Shown: positions 52,246 through 59,797 of the stretch, in pieces
How positions within the stretch are numbered: the stretch's first letter is position 1
How the letters are laid out: every line of letters starts with the position of its first letter
Assembly: GCA_022484695.1 (NCBI GenBank)
Contig: JAKVKU010000002.1
Coordinates: 62,001 to 126,000 of the forward strand
Reading direction: 5' to 3'
DNA length: 64,000 bases
From: Lactobacillus sp.
GTDB lineage: Bacteria > Bacillota > Bacilli > Lactobacillales > Lactobacillaceae
Position numbers and translations under genes: made by a program
Notes under the pieces: model-generated
The model's input: only the letters and a program-made list of their open reading frames with translations
What the model was told of the DNA's origin: nothing
Databases searched by the model: none

Positions 52246-53070
52246 TTATTGCTGTTGTAAAACTTGTCCCAATAATTTGGCAATTAGATCATGGCCCTTT
52301 TGGTTTGGATGAAAAGTATCACTTGTCCCCCAAGCTGCAAAGTCCGGTAATGCGCGGCCAGCTGGGCCGGTGACGTCAGCTTGATTTTGCCAAATCTGGG
52401 CCATATTGGCCACAGGCACGTGATAGGTCTGACCAACGGCTTGAATCGCCTGATCAAAGACTAAATCAGAGGCCACATATTCCCCATCCTTAGGCGACCA
52501 AGTGGTCATTAAAATCAATTGTGCTGAGCTGTTTTGCTGCAGTGTTTGCACCACTTGGCTTAAATCTGCTTTAAACTTGGCGATCACCTGGGCGTCACTG
52601 CCCCCCACCGCATCATTGGTGCCAAATTCGATGGTGACCAGATCCGGCTTTTGTGCCAAAACCTGGTTAACCTGGGGTAGGCCAAAATTAGCCACCGTTT
52701 TTCCCACCGACGCCGTGGTCACCAAATGCACCGGCTTATGGGTCTGCTGTTCAATCAAGTTGGTAAACGTATGTACAAAGTCAGTCTGACTACTGTCAGC
52801 GAACAAGCCCACCGACAGTGAATCTCCCAAAGCCACATACGTTAAACTGGCTTGCTGCTTGGCTGCCAGCTTTGCGGCGATGGACTTAGCAGGTTGGCTA
52901 CTGGACTGGTGCTTGACTTGTCGGCTTGGCTTAGAGACCACCGCTTTACTGGTGCTGGTTTTAGAATGGGTTTGGCCTGACCCATTATTTTGACAGCCCA
53001 CCAGGGTGAACAAAAACAGCCCCAGCAGTAACATACCTAGTAATTGACCCCATTTTTTAACTTTTTTGAT
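52246..53070 (-). CDS. SGNH/GDSL-family lipoprotein (esterase or lysophospholipase type), unusual start
   Basis: About 274 residues. Lipoprotein signal: KKVKKWGQLLGMLLLGLFLF followed by TLVGC, so it is anchored outside. SGNH blocks: GDSLSVG (block I Ser), GTNDA (Asn) and HPNQKGHD (catalytic His). No ATG, GTG or TTG stands at the right distance from the strong GGAGGGGGAG. The only start fitting the ribosome site and the signal peptide is ATC at 53070. A TTG nine codons upstream exists without a ribosome site. Probably envelope-lipid or O-acetyl ester hydrolysis. Confidence 0.78.
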   Translation of the reverse strand: MKKVKKWGQLLGMLLLGLFLFTLVGCQNNGSGQTHSKTSTSKAVVSKPSRQVKHQSSSQPAKSIAAKLAAKQQASLTYVALGDSLSVGLFADSSQTDFVHTFTNLIEQQTHKPVHLVTTASVGKTVANFGLPQVNQVLAQKPDLVTIEFGTNDAVGGSDAQVIAKFKADLSQVVQTLQQNSSAQLILMTTWSPKDGEYVASDLVFDQAIQAVGQTYHVPVANMAQIWQNQADVTGPAGRALPDFAAWGTSDTFHPNQKGHDLIAKLLGQVLQQQ

Positions 53071-53182
53071 AACTAACTCCCCCTCCAACGACCAGTTACC
53101 TGAACATGTGGTTTTATTATAGCATGGCCGAAACCTGAAACCCATCCTTAAATAAGTATTTTATCGTTTTTACAGATACACG

Positions 53183-53211
53183 TTCTGTAGGATTACTTAT
53201 TATGGTATTAT
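53183..53211 (+). promoter_or_regulatory. Possible promoter of the 53.3-kb zinc-ribbon gene
   Basis: TTCTGT (53183-53188), 17 bases, TATTAT (53206-53211). A TACAAT six bases later is an alternative -10. Start near 53218. Confidence 0.4.
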
Positions 53212-53221
53212 TACAATATCA

Positions 53222-53248
53222 AACGTTGATTCGGGAGGAACCAACGTT
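53222..53248 (+). promoter_or_regulatory. 5' leader hairpin with GGGAGGAA in its loop
   Basis: AACGTTG (53222-53228) / CAACGTT (53242-53248), perfect 7 pairs. The 13-base loop contains GGGAGGAA (53233-53240), which is not the ribosome site of the gene (TTGGAGGA at 53252-53259 is). The loop is the exact 8-base complement of TTCCTCCC in the loops of the three small RNAs. Confidence 0.45.
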
Positions 53249-53265
53249 ATTTTGGAGGAATGAAA

Positions 53266-54348
53266 ATGATTAAGATTTGTCCTAATTGTGGTTCGCAAAT
53301 GCCCGCTACCGTAAAATTTTGCACCCACTGTGGTTTTAATTTAGCTGACGTCACCCCGATTTCAGAAACTGCCGCCCAGACCCCAGCTCGACCGGTCGTC
53401 CCCGAGGCACAAGCACCAGTTAACCCTGCGCCAAAACCGCAAGCTGACCCAAATGTCGCACCCCCCAAAGCACAGCCAGAGCGGCCTCAGCCAATGGCCG
53501 ATCCTACTACGGCCAACCAAACACCGCCAAACGAGCCAGCCAGCGCCCCCCATTACCAAAACCAAGCTGAAAACCAAAGCAACAGCTTCACTAATAATGC
53601 CCAACAGACCCAGCAAAACTTTAATCAGAACCAACAAAACTACAATCAATATCAACAAACTTATACCAATCCCCAGCCTAATCCGAATATGGAAGCGACC
53701 AAACGTTACGCTAGTAACTACTGGAGCTTCTTAGTGGCCAGTTTGAAGCATCCCTTCACCATGAACAAAGCCTACAATCAGTATTTTGGCTTAATTTCAT
53801 TTGGCCTAGCCACTTTGCTATATACCCTGGCGCTAGCCGCCACCATTGGCCACGTCAAACCAATACAAGCGGTCTTGACCTACGCCAATACTGGGTTTAG
53901 CCTGTACGTGCAATTCTTCTTATTTATCCTAGCCTTATATGCCCTCCAAATTGCCGTTGCCTTTTTAGTGACCCACGTCTTCTTAGGGGATCGCCGTTAT
54001 AACTTCTGGCAATTTATGAACTTATTTGCCGTACATACCAATATCAACGTTTTTATCAGCGGATTGGTTTTCTTATTTAGCTTGATCGGGGTCTCCGCCA
54101 CAAATGCTTATCTGACCTATCTTCTGATCATGGTGGCCGCCCTATTCTTTGGGGCAGGCTTTATCGCCACGATTTTTACGGCCCAGTCCACCAATAACTT
54201 CGACCGGATTTATGCCTATGCCTTAGGGAGCGTGCTGTTAGCTATCGGCTTCATCGTGATCTTCTCCATCTTAGGCACATCTATTATCGATTTGATCACC
54301 CGCAGCAGTACCAATATTTTAGACGAACTGTATCGCACCTTCCAATAG
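53266..54348 (+). CDS. Zinc-ribbon protein with Q/N/P-rich linker and six-helix membrane domain (DUF6574/Yip1-like)
   Basis: 360 residues. Zinc ribbon CPNCGSQMPATVKFCTHCG at the N-terminus, a long low-complexity linker rich in Pro, Gln and Asn (about residues 30-140, with NQNQQNYNQYQQ), then five to six transmembrane helices (about 175-350). It resembles the zinc-ribbon proteins with a DUF6574-type membrane domain in lactobacilli. I start at ATG 53266, since ATG 53260 touches the GGAGGA. It is divergent from the GDSL lipoprotein operon, which encodes two more zinc-ribbon proteins. Confidence 0.75.
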   Translation: MIKICPNCGSQMPATVKFCTHCGFNLADVTPISETAAQTPARPVVPEAQAPVNPAPKPQADPNVAPPKAQPERPQPMADPTTANQTPPNEPASAPHYQNQAENQSNSFTNNAQQTQQNFNQNQQNYNQYQQTYTNPQPNPNMEATKRYASNYWSFLVASLKHPFTMNKAYNQYFGLISFGLATLLYTLALAATIGHVKPIQAVLTYANTGFSLYVQFFLFILALYALQIAVAFLVTHVFLGDRRYNFWQFMNLFAVHTNINVFISGLVFLFSLIGVSATNAYLTYLLIMVAALFFGAGFIATIFTAQSTNNFDRIYAYALGSVLLAIGFIVIFSILGTSIIDLITRSSTNILDELYRTFQ

Positions 54349-54356
54349 TCTTTTTC

Positions 54357-54387
54357 AACGCTCAAGCCCTTGGCCTGAGCGTTTTTG
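54357..54387 (+). terminator. Terminator
   Basis: AACGCTCA / TGAGCGTT (54357-54364, 54376-54383), then T. Confidence 0.85.
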
Positions 54388-54448
54388 CTTGCTTTTTTAC
54401 CCCTAGCTCCCTATATTTTAACCATCATCACCACGAAGGGGGCCAAAC

Positions 54449-55873
54449 ATGTTCACAACTTTGCGCCAAAATTATCGCATTATCCTAGTACTGGGGTTGT
54501 TTTCCCTGCTTACGGGGCTTTCTGGCTCCAGTATCAACTTAGCCCTGCCCCAAATTTCCATCGACTTGGTCATCTCCAACAGCGCTGCCACTTGGATCAT
54601 TCAAGTGGGGATGATCACCACCGTCATCGTCTTAGTGATGTTCGGCCATTTAGGCGATCTCCTCTCCAAGACGGCTATTTTCACCATCGGCGGCTATATC
54701 TTCATCGCCGGCTCCGTGCTGACCGGACTGGCACCCAATTACTGGCTGATCCTCCTGGGCCGTTTTATCCAAGCCATCGGTTCAGCCATGACCCTGGCCA
54801 ATTCCTTGGGTATCGTCAACCAATATGCCACAGATCAAAATCGCACAGAACTCATCGCCATTATTGCCATGTTCATGTCTGTTGGTTCCTTATCTGGTCC
54901 CGCTTTTGGCGGCGTAGTCATTTCCCAATTATCCTGGCGTTGGCTATTCTTGTTTAACCTACCGGTGGGTTTGATCGCCCTGTGGATCGGCCGCCACCGT
55001 TTTAAGATCCCTAAAAACCTTTGGCCACAAACCACCCAGGTCGCCCGCCACTTAAATTGGGGAGGCCAGCTCCTGTTTTCCGTGGGCATTATTGCCTTTT
55101 TCCTAAGTAGTTACTTTGCCCAAGGCCAACACCCCAATTGGCCGTTAACGTTATTACTCCTGGTGGGAGGCTTGGGCGTAACCGTTTATTCTTTTTATCA
55201 AGACGACCATAGCTTGTTAGCCTGGATCGACCCAGCCATTTTCCGCAATAAATTATATTTAGTATCCGTGAGTATTTTATTTTTAGTCATGCTGGTCAAT
55301 GCCATCTCTGACATTTTATTGCCCTTTTATCTGCAGAGTTACGGGGGACTGTCAGCACTGGTCAGTGGCTTGATCATGATGTTGCAAGCCAGTGTGATGT
55401 TTTTCGTTACCCCTCTGGCTGGTTATATCGCCGACCGCTGGGATGCGGCTAAACTCACCACCATTGGCTTGGTGATCTTAAGCGCCAGTCAATTGGGCTA
55501 TGCCTTTTATCCTGCCACCATGAACCTGGCCTTGATCATCCCCACCATCATCGCCAATGGGATTGGTATGTCTTTATTCTTATCCCCCAACAATGCCTTG
55601 ACTATGAGCAGCGTCCCCAATCCCCTGGCTGGGGTGGCGGGTTCTCTGAGTTCTTTAGCCCGAACGCTAGGGATGACCGCGGGAATTAGTTTAGCCACCT
55701 CGTTATTATTCATCCAATTACCCGGGGTCGTGCGTATCACGCCCCAAGTGGGCCGCTCCTTTTTAACCGCCTACCGCCGGGTCTTTTTACTAGCCATGGG
55801 TATCTCCCTGCTAGCCTTTGGCATCATAGCGTGGCGCTTGTGGCAACAACGTCGTCAAACCCCAACAAAATAA
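54449..55873 (+). CDS. MFS multidrug-type transporter (DHA2 family)
   Basis: 474 residues, 12-14 helices. Motif SSINLALPQISIDLVISNSAATWIIQVGMI in helices 1-2, GHLGDLLSKTAIFTIGG (motif A) and LGRFIQAIGSAMTLANSLGI (motif B/C region) are those of EmrB/QacA-type proton-driven efflux pumps. Substrate unknown. ATG follows AAGGGGG. Single-gene unit with no regulator beside it. Confidence 0.82.
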   Translation: MFTTLRQNYRIILVLGLFSLLTGLSGSSINLALPQISIDLVISNSAATWIIQVGMITTVIVLVMFGHLGDLLSKTAIFTIGGYIFIAGSVLTGLAPNYWLILLGRFIQAIGSAMTLANSLGIVNQYATDQNRTELIAIIAMFMSVGSLSGPAFGGVVISQLSWRWLFLFNLPVGLIALWIGRHRFKIPKNLWPQTTQVARHLNWGGQLLFSVGIIAFFLSSYFAQGQHPNWPLTLLLLVGGLGVTVYSFYQDDHSLLAWIDPAIFRNKLYLVSVSILFLVMLVNAISDILLPFYLQSYGGLSALVSGLIMMLQASVMFFVTPLAGYIADRWDAAKLTTIGLVILSASQLGYAFYPATMNLALIIPTIIANGIGMSLFLSPNNALTMSSVPNPLAGVAGSLSSLARTLGMTAGISLATSLLFIQLPGVVRITPQVGRSFLTAYRRVFLLAMGISLLAFGIIAWRLWQQRRQTPTK

Positions 55874-55908
55874 GCTATGGCCCCGCAATAAGGGTGCATA
55901 GCTTTTTT
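55872..55908 (+). terminator. Terminator of the DHA2 transporter gene
   Basis: AAGCTATG-G-CCC / GGG-T-GCATAGCTT, then TTTTTT. Confidence 0.8.
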
Positions 55909-55910
55909 GA

Positions 55911-56753
55911 TTAGGTTATGTCAATAATATGGCCTTTGAGTTGTTGGTACCAAGTAGGCTGGGTCATCAATAAGGACAATTGGTCCAAGGTTGCCAAGCG
56001 AAAAGTCGCTTCCCCAAAGGGTGGGGTCAACTGGCGGGCAGCTTGTTCCCCACATAAATTAAAGTAAGTAATGGCACAGACGCTGGCCTGCCAACCATTT
56101 AAACCAACTCCTAATAAAGCGGCGGTCAAAGCCCCCACCACATCCCCAGTACCGGTGAAGCGGTCTAATTGGGCCACACCATTTTCTAAAACTAGGGCCT
56201 GGTTGCCATTGACGATCAAATCTACCGGTCCCGTGGCCATGAAAGTGGTGGTGGGGTCAGCTTTGGCCTTTAAACACAGGGACTTGGCCAATTCAATCAA
56301 ATTGGCGTCCCCTTGATCTAAAGCACTACCATCCACGCCCCGACCATGACTTGGAAGATCGGTAAAAGCTCGCAATTCAGAAATATTGCCCTTCAAGACC
56401 GCCGGCTGGTCCAAAAATAATTTCTGGGCCAAATCATAGCGGGTCTGGGTCGCTGAAATCCCCACTATATCCACCAGGGTGGGTTTTTGAACTTCATGGG
56501 CATAATGACTGGCGGGCGCCAAAACATTGCCGGCACCAGGGCCTAAATGGCCTAAATTAAGCAATAAACTATCCGTGATGCGGCACACATCTTCAAACTC
56601 CGGGGGATAGTCCGCCATGATGGGTTGGGCCCCAATGTATAAGAGGGCATTGGCCATGGTCTCAATGGTCACCGCATTGGTGAGACAATGGACCAGGGGC
56701 GCTTGTTTTAATGGCAAGGCCGTTTTTAAGACCTCGGTAAAATCATCAAGCAC
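55911..56753 (-). CDS. thiM: Hydroxyethylthiazole kinase
   Basis: About 280 residues. PLVHCLTNAVTIETMANALLYIGAQPIM and RFTGTGDVVGAL (ATP-site glycine motif; Asp follows GTG where many ThiM have Cys) identify the family. It phosphorylates 4-methyl-5-hydroxyethylthiazole for thiamin salvage. Start GTG 56753, which overlaps the thiW stop by 8 bases, is most likely; the frame is open a little further. Under TPP riboswitch control. Confidence 0.9.
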   Translation of the reverse strand: MLDDFTEVLKTALPLKQAPLVHCLTNAVTIETMANALLYIGAQPIMADYPPEFEDVCRITDSLLLNLGHLGPGAGNVLAPASHYAHEVQKPTLVDIVGISATQTRYDLAQKLFLDQPAVLKGNISELRAFTDLPSHGRGVDGSALDQGDANLIELAKSLCLKAKADPTTTFMATGPVDLIVNGNQALVLENGVAQLDRFTGTGDVVGALTAALLGVGLNGWQASVCAITYFNLCGEQAARQLTPPFGEATFRLATLDQLSLLMTQPTWYQQLKGHIIDIT

Positions 56754-57288
56754 GTTTCTTATTGCCAAGCAGACCACCCCACATTACAATTTTTAAGCGT
56801 TTGAAGATACTGGTTTGTTGCAATCTTACTAAGATCAACCAAGCCACGACACCCCCACCAATAGATGCCCCCACAAACCTAGGGGTATAAATAAACCACC
56901 AGAGACCGATATTAGAACCAGTAAACCAAACCATCACCGGAAAAGAAATCAAGGACCCGATGATCCCGGTCCCAATGAATTCCCCCAGCATGGCATAACC
57001 AACTTTGCCGCCCAATTTATACAGTAACCCGGCTAACAAGGCCCCAAAAAAGGCCCCAGTTAAAGCCAAGGGCGGAATCCCCAGCATGGTCATGCGAATA
57101 ATGGCGCACACTAAGGCCATTAAGGTGGCATAAACTGGCCCCATCAATACCGCTGCGATCACGTTCATCACACTGGACATGGGTGCCATCCCTTCAATCC
57201 GTAACAACGGCGATAATACCACGTCTAAGGCAATCATGAATGAGAGCAAAATAAGTCGTTGAATTCGATCGTGTTGTGCTTGTAACAT
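56746..57288 (-). CDS. thiW: ECF transporter S component for thiazole (ThiW)
   Basis: 180 residues with five to six helices, matching ThiW: LSPLLRIEGMAPMSSVMNVIAAVLMGP and RMTMLGIPPLALTGAFFGALLAG. It captures the thiazole precursor for a shared energising module encoded elsewhere. ATG follows GGAGGTTG. Operon thiW-thiM; no thiD, thiE or tenA nearby. Confidence 0.9.
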   Translation of the reverse strand: MLQAQHDRIQRLILLSFMIALDVVLSPLLRIEGMAPMSSVMNVIAAVLMGPVYATLMALVCAIIRMTMLGIPPLALTGAFFGALLAGLLYKLGGKVGYAMLGEFIGTGIIGSLISFPVMVWFTGSNIGLWWFIYTPRFVGASIGGGVVAWLILVRLQQTSIFKRLKIVMWGGLLGNKKRA

Positions 57289-57362
57289 TTCGACAACCTC
57301 CCATAATAAGCTTCACTTTAATTGTCATGGGGTATGCGGCTGGTTAAAATTTGGTAAAAGCT

Positions 57363-57394
57363 TTACAAAAATAGCCCGCTAAATAGGCGGGCAG
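57363..57394 (-). terminator. Terminator of the TPP riboswitch
   Basis: Minus strand CTGCCCGC / GCGGGC with TATTTA-like loop, followed by TATTTTTG. It lies between the aptamer and thiW, so thiamin pyrophosphate would cause termination. Confidence 0.8.
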
Positions 57395-57418
57395 CGTTTG
57401 TTAAGTTATGTCAATTCA

Positions 57419-57492
57419 AAACGCGTCTCCCTACGGCAGCATTATCTGCATCAGGTTCCTTGGGTATATTCTCAGCCGGATAGCACCCCAGT
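57419..57492 (-). promoter_or_regulatory. TPP riboswitch (THI element)
   Basis: Minus strand shows the thi-box parts in order: GGGGTGC, GGCTGAGA, ACCC, ACCTGATGCAGATAATG and CGTAGGGA. Fits the thiW-thiM operon downstream. Confidence 0.95.
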
Positions 57493-57559
57493 AACAATTC
57501 AAAATGTATCTAAAACATACCACAAAAAATGATAGCTAGCCAGTAGGCTAAATTTGGAT

Positions 57560-57790
57560 TTAAAAATGATAAATGATGTTTAATTTTTGTTGGACACTAT
57601 GGACTTCTTGAAAGGTCAACGTGGGTAAAATCTGCATCACGGTCATGCCAAAGGTATCTCGGGCCGTTAAGTAATTAATGCTATCCAAGACATGTTTGCC
57701 TTGATGTTCTGATTCTTGGCGAATTTCGATGATGCCATCATGACGGGGATGGATCGAAATGCCCTTGTCTAAATAAATTGAATTTTCCAA
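57560..57790 (-). CDS. Small hypothetical protein (about 76 residues)
   Basis: Start is TTG 57790, ten bases after AGGAG; a GTG three codons earlier almost touches it. Soluble, with SIYLDKGISIHPRHDGIIEI and TFQEVHSVQQKLNIIYHF. Contains no cysteine or membrane segment. No family recognised. It stands alone upstream of the thiW leader; divergent from cydD. Confidence 0.55.
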   Translation of the reverse strand: MENSIYLDKGISIHPRHDGIIEIRQESEHQGKHVLDSINYLTARDTFGMTVMQILPTLTFQEVHSVQQKLNIIYHF

Positions 57791-58084
57791 ATCTTTCACA
57801 CTCCTAAGTAAACAAACCTACGTTCGAACTGCTTCACAAAAATAAGCTTACCAATTATCCAAATTGATTTCAAGACTTGACAAACCGGTCCAATCCTGCT
57901 GGGTAGCCGAACCAGTTGACACGTTTAAACCCGCATGAATACTGACTTTAAACGCATTTTTGTCACTTACGGTGCCACAACCATTTTCGTGAAAGACTAC
58001 TGCGCGCAAGGTTAGAAAGATTTGTATCGTATTCTAAAAAAATATATATTTGAACTATAGTTTTTCAAGAAAGTAGGTTGATTC

Positions 58085-59797
58085 ATGATCAAACAATTAT
58101 GGCAACTGGGCCGGCCAAAACGACCCACGGTTTACCTGCAAATAGTTTGCCAATGGCTCAGTGAAATGCTACTGGTCACCGGCTTAGTCACGGTGGTGGC
58201 CCGCTATCAAAGTGGGGAGTGGTCTCTTGTTGGCCTCAGTTTATTGGCCCTTGAAACCCTGATCGTTTGTGGCTACTGGCTGTTTGGGGCCCAGCGTTTG
58301 GCTGGCAAGTGGGCCCAAGCAGCCGGCGAAGAACTCCAGGCCCGCTACCTCAGCCAATATTTGCACCAAACTAAAACTGCCCCGGGCAACGTGGTGCAAG
58401 TGGTCCAACAGGATTTGGGCACCATCGATAAGCTAGCGGTCTTTTACACCACTGTGGTCCCCACCGTGTGTTCCTTGGTGTTAACTGGTATTGCTATGAT
58501 CCTGGTCACCCTAAGCTTAAATCCCCTGAGTGTTTTCATCCCTTTACTCGGTGTTTTCGGGGTGGGTCTGGGGATGATGCTCCTGGGGAAATTCGGCGAC
58601 AAAACCAACGCCCGTTATGTGGGGGCCTTTAATCAAATGGGCAATCGCTTCTTAGATGATTTCTCTGGCATGAATACCTTGATCATGTACCAACGCCAGG
58701 ACCAGTACGCCCAAGACTTTGCCAAGGATTCTGAAAACTTCCGCCAAAAAACCATGCGTTTTTTAGTCTTCCAACTGCAAAACTTAAACATCATGGATTT
58801 TTGTTTATATGGCGCTTTAGGCTGGTTTGCCCTGGTCAGCGGCCAAGGGGTAATGGCGGGCCGCTTTGACCTGCCCCAAGCCACCTTAGCCCTGGCCTTA
58901 GTCAGTACTTGGCTGATTGGCTTTCGCAAGTTTGGCTACTTCATCCACGTCTTCATGGCCCTATCTAAACGGGCCCAAGCTATTTTTAAAAACCTCCCCG
59001 CCCCTGAAGCTACTGATGCAGCTGCCAAAACACCAGCAACGGCGCCACTGCAGCCTAACCAAATAAGCTACACCGGGGCCGTTGGTTTTGATCCCAAACA
59101 GCCAATTTTGACCGATCTGGCTTTTAAATTCCAAGCCGGTCACTTAATGGGCTTAGTCGGTGCCAGTGGCAGCGGTAAAAGCACCTTGGCCAAAACCCTT
59201 CTGAAACAATTACCGCCCATTGCCGGCCACCTACAGGCCGATGGCCAAGATTTAGCGACTTTAAGCCCAGTACAATGGTGGCAGACAATTACTTATTTGG
59301 GCCCAGAAACGGTGCTTTTTAACGGGACTATCGCCGACAATTTATTACTGGGTGTTAAAACGCCCGAAACATCAAATTGGCAGCAACAATTAGACGCCCT
59401 CAATCTTTGTCAGTTCGTTAAAACCCTCCCCGCCGGCTATGAAACCCAAGTGGGGGACAATGGTAACCAGTTATCTGGGGGACAACGCCAACAAATCGCC
59501 ATTGCCCGCGCCATTCTGGCGGATAAGGCCGTCTACATCTTCGATGAAGTCACCTCAAATGTCGATGCCGACAATGCCAGCATCATTTTACAAGCGATTG
59601 AAATTTTAGCTAAGAAACGGGCGGTCTTATTGATCACCCATCGCCTGCCGGATATTGAAAGACTAACAGAACTCTATTTTATCCATGACGGGCACTTGAC
59701 CCAAGGTTCGCCAACCCAATTGCAGCAACAAGTCCCCGCGTTTGCAGATCTGCTTGCAAAACAAACCCAATTACTAAAGGCGGTGACCAATTCATGA
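58085..59797 (+). CDS. cydD: ABC exporter subunit CydD (thiol/cysteine exporter family)
   Basis: 570 residues: six transmembrane helices (about 1-310), then the ATPase with Walker A GASGSGKST (about 362), signature LSGGQRQ (about 463) and Walker B AVYIFDEVT. The membrane half resembles CydD of the glutathione/cysteine exporter needed for cytochrome bd assembly. cydA and cydB are absent here, so the assignment rests on sequence likeness and on the CydC-like partner whose start overlaps its stop (ATGA). Confidence 0.78.
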   Translation: MIKQLWQLGRPKRPTVYLQIVCQWLSEMLLVTGLVTVVARYQSGEWSLVGLSLLALETLIVCGYWLFGAQRLAGKWAQAAGEELQARYLSQYLHQTKTAPGNVVQVVQQDLGTIDKLAVFYTTVVPTVCSLVLTGIAMILVTLSLNPLSVFIPLLGVFGVGLGMMLLGKFGDKTNARYVGAFNQMGNRFLDDFSGMNTLIMYQRQDQYAQDFAKDSENFRQKTMRFLVFQLQNLNIMDFCLYGALGWFALVSGQGVMAGRFDLPQATLALALVSTWLIGFRKFGYFIHVFMALSKRAQAIFKNLPAPEATDAAAKTPATAPLQPNQISYTGAVGFDPKQPILTDLAFKFQAGHLMGLVGASGSGKSTLAKTLLKQLPPIAGHLQADGQDLATLSPVQWWQTITYLGPETVLFNGTIADNLLLGVKTPETSNWQQQLDALNLCQFVKTLPAGYETQVGDNGNQLSGGQRQQIAIARAILADKAVYIFDEVTSNVDADNASIILQAIEILAKKRAVLLITHRLPDIERLTELYFIHDGHLTQGSPTQLQQQVPAFADLLAKQTQLLKAVTNS

